In this document: one piece after another, positions 60,350-64,000 of the stretch
Numbering within the stretch: the stretch's first letter is position 1
Layout of the letters: each line of letters opens with the position of its first letter
NCBI GenBank assembly: GCA_947579665.1
Contig: OX388351.1
Location: 58,970,939-59,034,938, forward strand
DNA: 64,000 bases
Reading direction: 5' to 3'
Source: Sympetrum striolatum
Lineage: Eukaryota; Arthropoda; Insecta; Odonata; Libellulidae
Notes under the pieces: model-generated
What the model was told of the DNA's origin: nothing
What the model saw: the letters and a program-made list of their open reading frames with translations, nothing else
Databases searched by the model: none
Position numbers and translations under genes: made by a program

Positions 60350-61030
60350 CCATTAATATTTTTCCATCCAACTTTCGTTACAGACCCTGGTTCTTTTTTC
60401 CGCTAGTTTCTCTCCCTCTATTTATCTAATATCCCTCTTTGTTTCCCTCCCGACTCAAACTTATCTCTCCCTGTGCTTCTTCTACGCGATCTTCCCGCCT
60501 GTCCTTCCCCTTCCATTTAAACCGCCCAATTCCTCTCTTCCCCACTCTCAACTTTCACACCGACCTATGCTTCTGCGTTCATTACCCGAGGCCCCCAATC
60601 TGTCCTTTTGCCCTTTCTCTTCCCCACTCTCCCAGCATCCCTCCTGGACCATTTCTTCCTGTCCTCCCCATCCCGCCGCTATCTCGCCCTATCAATCTCT
60701 GCTACCTCCGTCCTCCTCGGCTCATCGCACACCCGCCCGGTGGCCGCTGCTGCACCTCCCCTTCACACCTTCCCGATTTCTCTCCCTCCAACCCTTGCCT
60801 CCCCCCGCGCTTTTTCAGCTGTCTCTCCACCACGAGCGAAAAAAATCTTTTTTCCATGGAAACGCTTCCTTTGCTCTGACTAATACTCTAGACCAACTCC
60901 ACCTCCCTTATCTCTAATTTTCTCCCTTGCACTTTCTCTCTTTCTTCTCCTTGTCTCGTTTTTTTTCTCTCGCTCACATTTTGCTGGTGGTCTTTTCCTC
61001 ATTCTTTACCGTTTACTTACACAATCCGTA
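60350..61030. other. Longest pyrimidine-rich tract
   Basis: About 680 bp in which C and T make up most of the plus strand. It yields three overlapping open frames (60439-60879, 60567-60917, 60608-60883) in different frames, all rich in Pro, Ser and Leu, none with a family match. The overlap in several frames is the mark of composition bias rather than coding. Confidence 0.6.
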
Positions 61031-61035
61031 ATTTT

Positions 61036-61697
61036 TACTTTCTCCCTATACGTAGTATAGAGAAAGTATTGTATTCGCAAAAAAAAATCGACCTCCAGAT
61101 TTCGATGGAAATATATGTTTTGGGGCCCATAGAGCACGTTTTCGCTATTTTCCCGAATATGTCTGTCTGTGGTTAAAAAGTTTGTGGTCGCTCTATCTTA
61201 AAAATAAATTATCCGATCATTTTCAAAATTCATATTTAGAATTTTCCTAACAATGCCAAAAGTTGATTAGTTTTTGGTGAATATCGCTTATCCGGAAGTT
61301 GCGGTTTATCCGGAACAATATATTGTTTCTTAAATATCTCTGTAAAAATGCAATATTGGTATATACATTTACACACAAAAGTTGTAGATAATGTATTTAT
61401 TACAACTTTTGTATAAAACATTTTTTCGTAACACTGATTGTTTAGGAGTTATTCTTGAATAATGGTTAACCGGAAGTTGTTGTTTATCCAGAAATTGAAG
61501 TTTTTATACTCTGTCAGAATGCAATGTAGATATATACAATTATGTACCAAAGTTATAGATAATGGTTTTTACTACAAATGTTGTATGAAACATTTTCCTG
61601 TAACACTCATTGTTTTGAAGTTATTTACATATTAACGTCATAGGCTTCTGTTTTCAATAAATACGGATAAAGTCATGTGTTGGCCACATCAGATTTT
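61036..61697 (+). mobile_element. ~1 kb dispersed repeat, copy 3 (diverged)
   Basis: Starts ACTTTCTCCCTATACGTAGT ATAGAGAAAGTATTG and ends GATAAAGTCATGTGTTGGCC ACATCAGATTTTT. The block marker is degraded to GGTCGCTCT around 61187. CCGGAAGTTG recurs at about 61272 and 61470 with ACTTTTGTAT/ACAAATGTTGTATG words between. It represents an older subfamily than copies 1 and 2, shorter and with more changes. Confidence 0.75.
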
Positions 61698-61945
61698 TAT
61701 ATTTAATGTTTGTATTTCTTTTATCATTTCCTCGTATTTTGTCAGCATAATAATGATGTAAGAGTTCGGGAGAAATAATGAAACACTGTGAAAATTTCAC
61801 AAGTTTCCAAAATAAAACAGGGTTGGTTTGCTAAAAAACAAAGGCTGTAATCGGAGATTGCTTAATTATACTTCTCAGTCTATTCACCAAATGTTTGTGG
61901 CTTAGAGAGAGAGCGATAATCACATTTTCTCTCTCTCCGTTGGAG

Positions 61946-62000
61946 CCAATAGGAAGAAGGGCGGAGTTCCACCTCCCGAATCAAATTTTATGGTATAAAT
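61946..62000 (+). promoter_or_regulatory. CCAAT / GGGCGG / TATAAA cluster
   Basis: CCAAT at 61946-61950, a GC box GGGCGG at 61959-61964 and TATAAAT at 61994-62000 occur in that order within 55 bp, a spacing compatible with an RNA polymerase II core promoter with start near 62025. No coding frame follows closely. It lies 400 bp upstream of the hammerhead-like motif and might belong to a retroelement. The match could be chance. Confidence 0.3.
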
Positions 62001-62280
62001 TCGCCGTTGCAACATAAGCATGAAAATACAAAGTTAGTAAAAATCGTTTGAAGCTTCTTCAGTATGGAGTGGAGGTAATGCTTAACATGTCAGTGTAACT
62101 TATTTAGGGTCAATTGCTAACATAATTGCAGGAAAATCAAAAGTGGTACATTTCAGAGAAATTCTTGATTTTTTTCCGGTTTATTTTGTATGCACGCCTT
62201 CTGTTCTATAATTAAAGAAACGAGGAATTTGTAACATAAAATTCTGCTTCAATTCATTCTATTCACGCTCGTATTATTAG

Positions 62281-62310
62281 GTTGGCAAAAGACGTTTTTT
62301 TGGGTAAACA
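62281..62310 (+). mobile_element. Possible mariner-type terminus
   Basis: TTAGGTTGGCAAAAGACG followed by a T-run resembles the general form of mariner inverted-repeat ends (TTAGGTTGNC....). No opposite terminus or transposase fragment was found nearby, so this is only a resemblance. Confidence 0.25.
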
Positions 62311-62389
62311 TTTAAAAGGAACTAGCGGGAATATCGAAAATATTTGGTAAAACGCATCGAAAGAAAGTAGTTGCCAACGTAGTCCAGTC

Positions 62390-62445
62390 GTCAGGTAGAC
62401 CTGATGATGTAGCGACGCTACAAAACCTGGGTCGTGTTATTTGGA
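62390..62445 (+). other. Hammerhead-ribozyme-like relic (Penelope-type)
   Basis: CTGATGA at 62401-62407 is followed by a 5-bp stem GTAGC/GCTAC with loop GAC (62409-62421), then AAAA (62422-62425) where a hammerhead has GAAA, then a minimal stem ACC/GGT (62425-62427, 62430-62432) and C at 62433, the expected cleavage position. The order and the very short stem III fit type I hammerheads described in Penelope-like retroelements. The flanking stem I (upstream TAGAC, downstream GTGTTA) pairs poorly. The G-to-A change in the core would be expected to abolish cleavage. Confidence 0.4.
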
Positions 62446-62814
62446 TATTAAATTAGTGGTCTAGTAAAAGTTTGTTTTTTTTTCATTAAACCTAATTTAA
62501 ATTATCTGACTACTATTTATCCAATATGATTGAATGGTTTCCCTTTAAAAGACCGATTTTATTCTCAAATCTTAATTTAAAATTTAAATACATTTTTGAG
62601 GGGAAGAAGGTGCATGACGACTAAAAAAACGGATAAAATAAGTATCATAGTATAAAATGTGAGACCATTATCACTTTAACCAATAAAAATAAATCATAGT
62701 TTTCCGAAATTAATCCAAAAATCTCATTACTGAGTAACGTATAAATTCACTAGATGAATTAAAAGCCATTATACTTTCAGCGCCATCTGCAAAGTAAAAT
62801 CGATTCTCTAAGAC

Positions 62815-62945
62815 ATGTGCTATGATCATGTACTATGATGTACATGTACGAAATACTATGTATGTATTATTTACTATATATGTATATACTATGTACGTAC
62901 TACTGTACTATGTACATGTAATATGATGATGTACATTATCGTCAA
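62815..62945. repeat. TACTATGTACATG-type low-complexity repeat
   Basis: Overlapping variants of TACTATG and GTACATG recur about a dozen times in 130 bp, with a self-complementary character (GTACATGTAC). Degenerate microsatellite-like DNA. Confidence 0.7.
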
Positions 62946-63439
62946 CTACTTTAATGAATCCGCTTAGTATAAGGTCTTGAATTTGAAATTCCTCTTAGAA
63001 CATTTATGTATCATTTCTGATCAAAATTTAGATTCTGAATAGTTCCAAATAATGCCATCGTTGATAATGCTCGTATCCGTACATTGATATTCATACAATT
63101 GTTGATTTGATTAATTTTTTACTGTTATTCGCCTCTTTTAATTGCATTCATTCTGTTACGCAACGAATGTCAAATCTTGTTCCTAGCGGAGAAATGTATA
63201 TTACTTTCAATATTCCATTCTTTCATTTTGGTCATTCAAAGTTCTGCTAATCAAAGAAAGGTACATATATTCAGATGCTTATTTATGAATGTTACCATTT
63301 GGAAGATATGAATTTTCTATTATTTGGGAAAATTTCGATTTTTAACCTATTTTTCCTTACGTTAATCCATAAAATAATTGTCCAAGGTTTGTCATCAGAC
63401 TTAAAGGATCAGTAATTCATTTTAATACATATAAGTAGT

Positions 63440-64000
63440 ATGCCGGATCCTTGCATGCGGATCGGAATGTTTACGAGCTTAAAACAATCCAATATTTCGC
63501 GAAACAGCAGGTGCTGAGTTTAACATTTCATTTGCACAGAATTGATACATTTATAGTATTTTATATACGCACACAATTCCTGCTTCTACGACCTGCTTAC
63601 CGCGAACGATATCTCTTTGTATTTCCATCCCTGTTTGTCGTTCGGACCATCCATTTCCAACGGCGACCCGTTATGCTCCAAACAAAACGAAAGCTTACGC
63701 GTAAAACCGCGTATCGCAGTTCAACTGTCGCCGCTGAACACGTCGACGACGGACAGTCCAGAAGATGCGAGAGAAATGACGGAGGAAATTATTGGGTCCA
63801 CGAGAGGCAAAAACAAATGACACCGTCGCGGCGAATACTCCATTTTTTTCAGAGCGAAAATTTTCTCTCTCTCCGTTTTTTCTCTCTTCCGGGAGCCTCT
63901 TCCCTACTTTTCCGGGCTTTATTTTTCCGGTCCCGCGTCTTTCTCGCCCAGAAATCCCCGTGAAATATGAAGGTCAGCGTCACCTGATATCCGGTATAAA
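63440..64000. promoter_or_regulatory. CpG-dense patch at the window end
   Basis: CG dinucleotides are dense from about 63590 on (CGTCGACGACGG, CACCGTCGCGGCG). A 170-codon frame (63451-63963) and a 67-codon frame in another phase (63617-63820, ending in a Thr/Ser/Glu-rich segment) overlap; neither is recognised. The patch may be the edge of a promoter or first exon lying beyond the window. Confidence 0.3.

Noticed and set aside
60439..60917. Three overlapping Pro/Ser/Leu-rich frames
   Set aside because: Product of a pyrimidine-rich tract being open in several frames at once.
63451..63963. 170-codon open frame
   Set aside because: No recognisable family; overlaps another frame in different phase in a CpG-dense, stop-poor region. 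Kept only as a patch of interest.

Overview
This is a window of eukaryotic, almost certainly arthropod (probably insect), nuclear DNA. It is AT-rich and has no convincing intact protein-coding gene. The longest open frames are under 200 codons and most are explained by polypyrimidine tracts, palindromes or repeat DNA. The evidence for an animal genome is: two tRNA-derived SINEs with perfect or near-perfect target-site duplications, other tRNA-like relics with RNA polymerase III B boxes, a degraded LINE reverse transcriptase end, Tc1/mariner-type MITEs, a large DNA transposon with 8-bp target duplications, and at least one possible spliced exon bounded by consensus splice sites. The most economical reading is intergenic or long-intron sequence. 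Species cannot be named from what is visible.

Layout. 1-10 kb: AT-rich DNA with a foldback element (1709-1972), a SINE (2868-2991), a ~1 kb dispersed repeat with internal ~317-bp subunits (5471-6505), a possible 71-bp non-coding exon (6981-7051), a retroelement 3' end (7697-7795), two copies of a ~230-250 bp repeat (1283 and 9008) and a 77-bp MITE (9771-9847). 10-25 kb: mostly featureless, with CpG-denser patches near 10.4-10.9 and 15.5-16.2 kb, a second copy of the 77-bp MITE in opposite orientation (18397-18473) and a tRNA-Lys-like relic (23846-23917). 25-36 kb: two adjacent foldback elements sharing their termini (25705-26001, 26281-26577), a local shuffled duplication (31.0-31.8 kb), a CpG-dense patch (32.5-33.3 kb) and a three-unit tandem repeat (35.1-35.6 kb). 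36-46 kb: sparse, ending with a LINE reverse-transcriptase fragment and SINE pieces (43.8-45.0 kb).

46-55 kb is the richest part. A 523-bp foldback element (46187-46709) is followed by a tandem array (about 46900-47870) in which a tRNA B-box-like motif recurs six times every 165-176 bp, arranged as dimers of about 332 bp. Then comes a 3.54-kb transposon (51165-54702) with ~500-bp terminal inverted repeats, an exact 8-bp target duplication and a decayed transposase. 55-64 kb holds two more copies of the ~1 kb repeat (57383, 61036), a second SINE with an 11-bp target duplication (59877-60003), long pyrimidine-rich tracts, a CCAAT/GC-box/TATA cluster (61946-62000), a hammerhead-ribozyme-like relic of Penelope type (62401-62433) and a CpG-dense end.

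There is no operon or pathway here. What the window records is several independent families of mobile and tandem DNA, plus a few candidate regulatory patches and exons that need transcript data.
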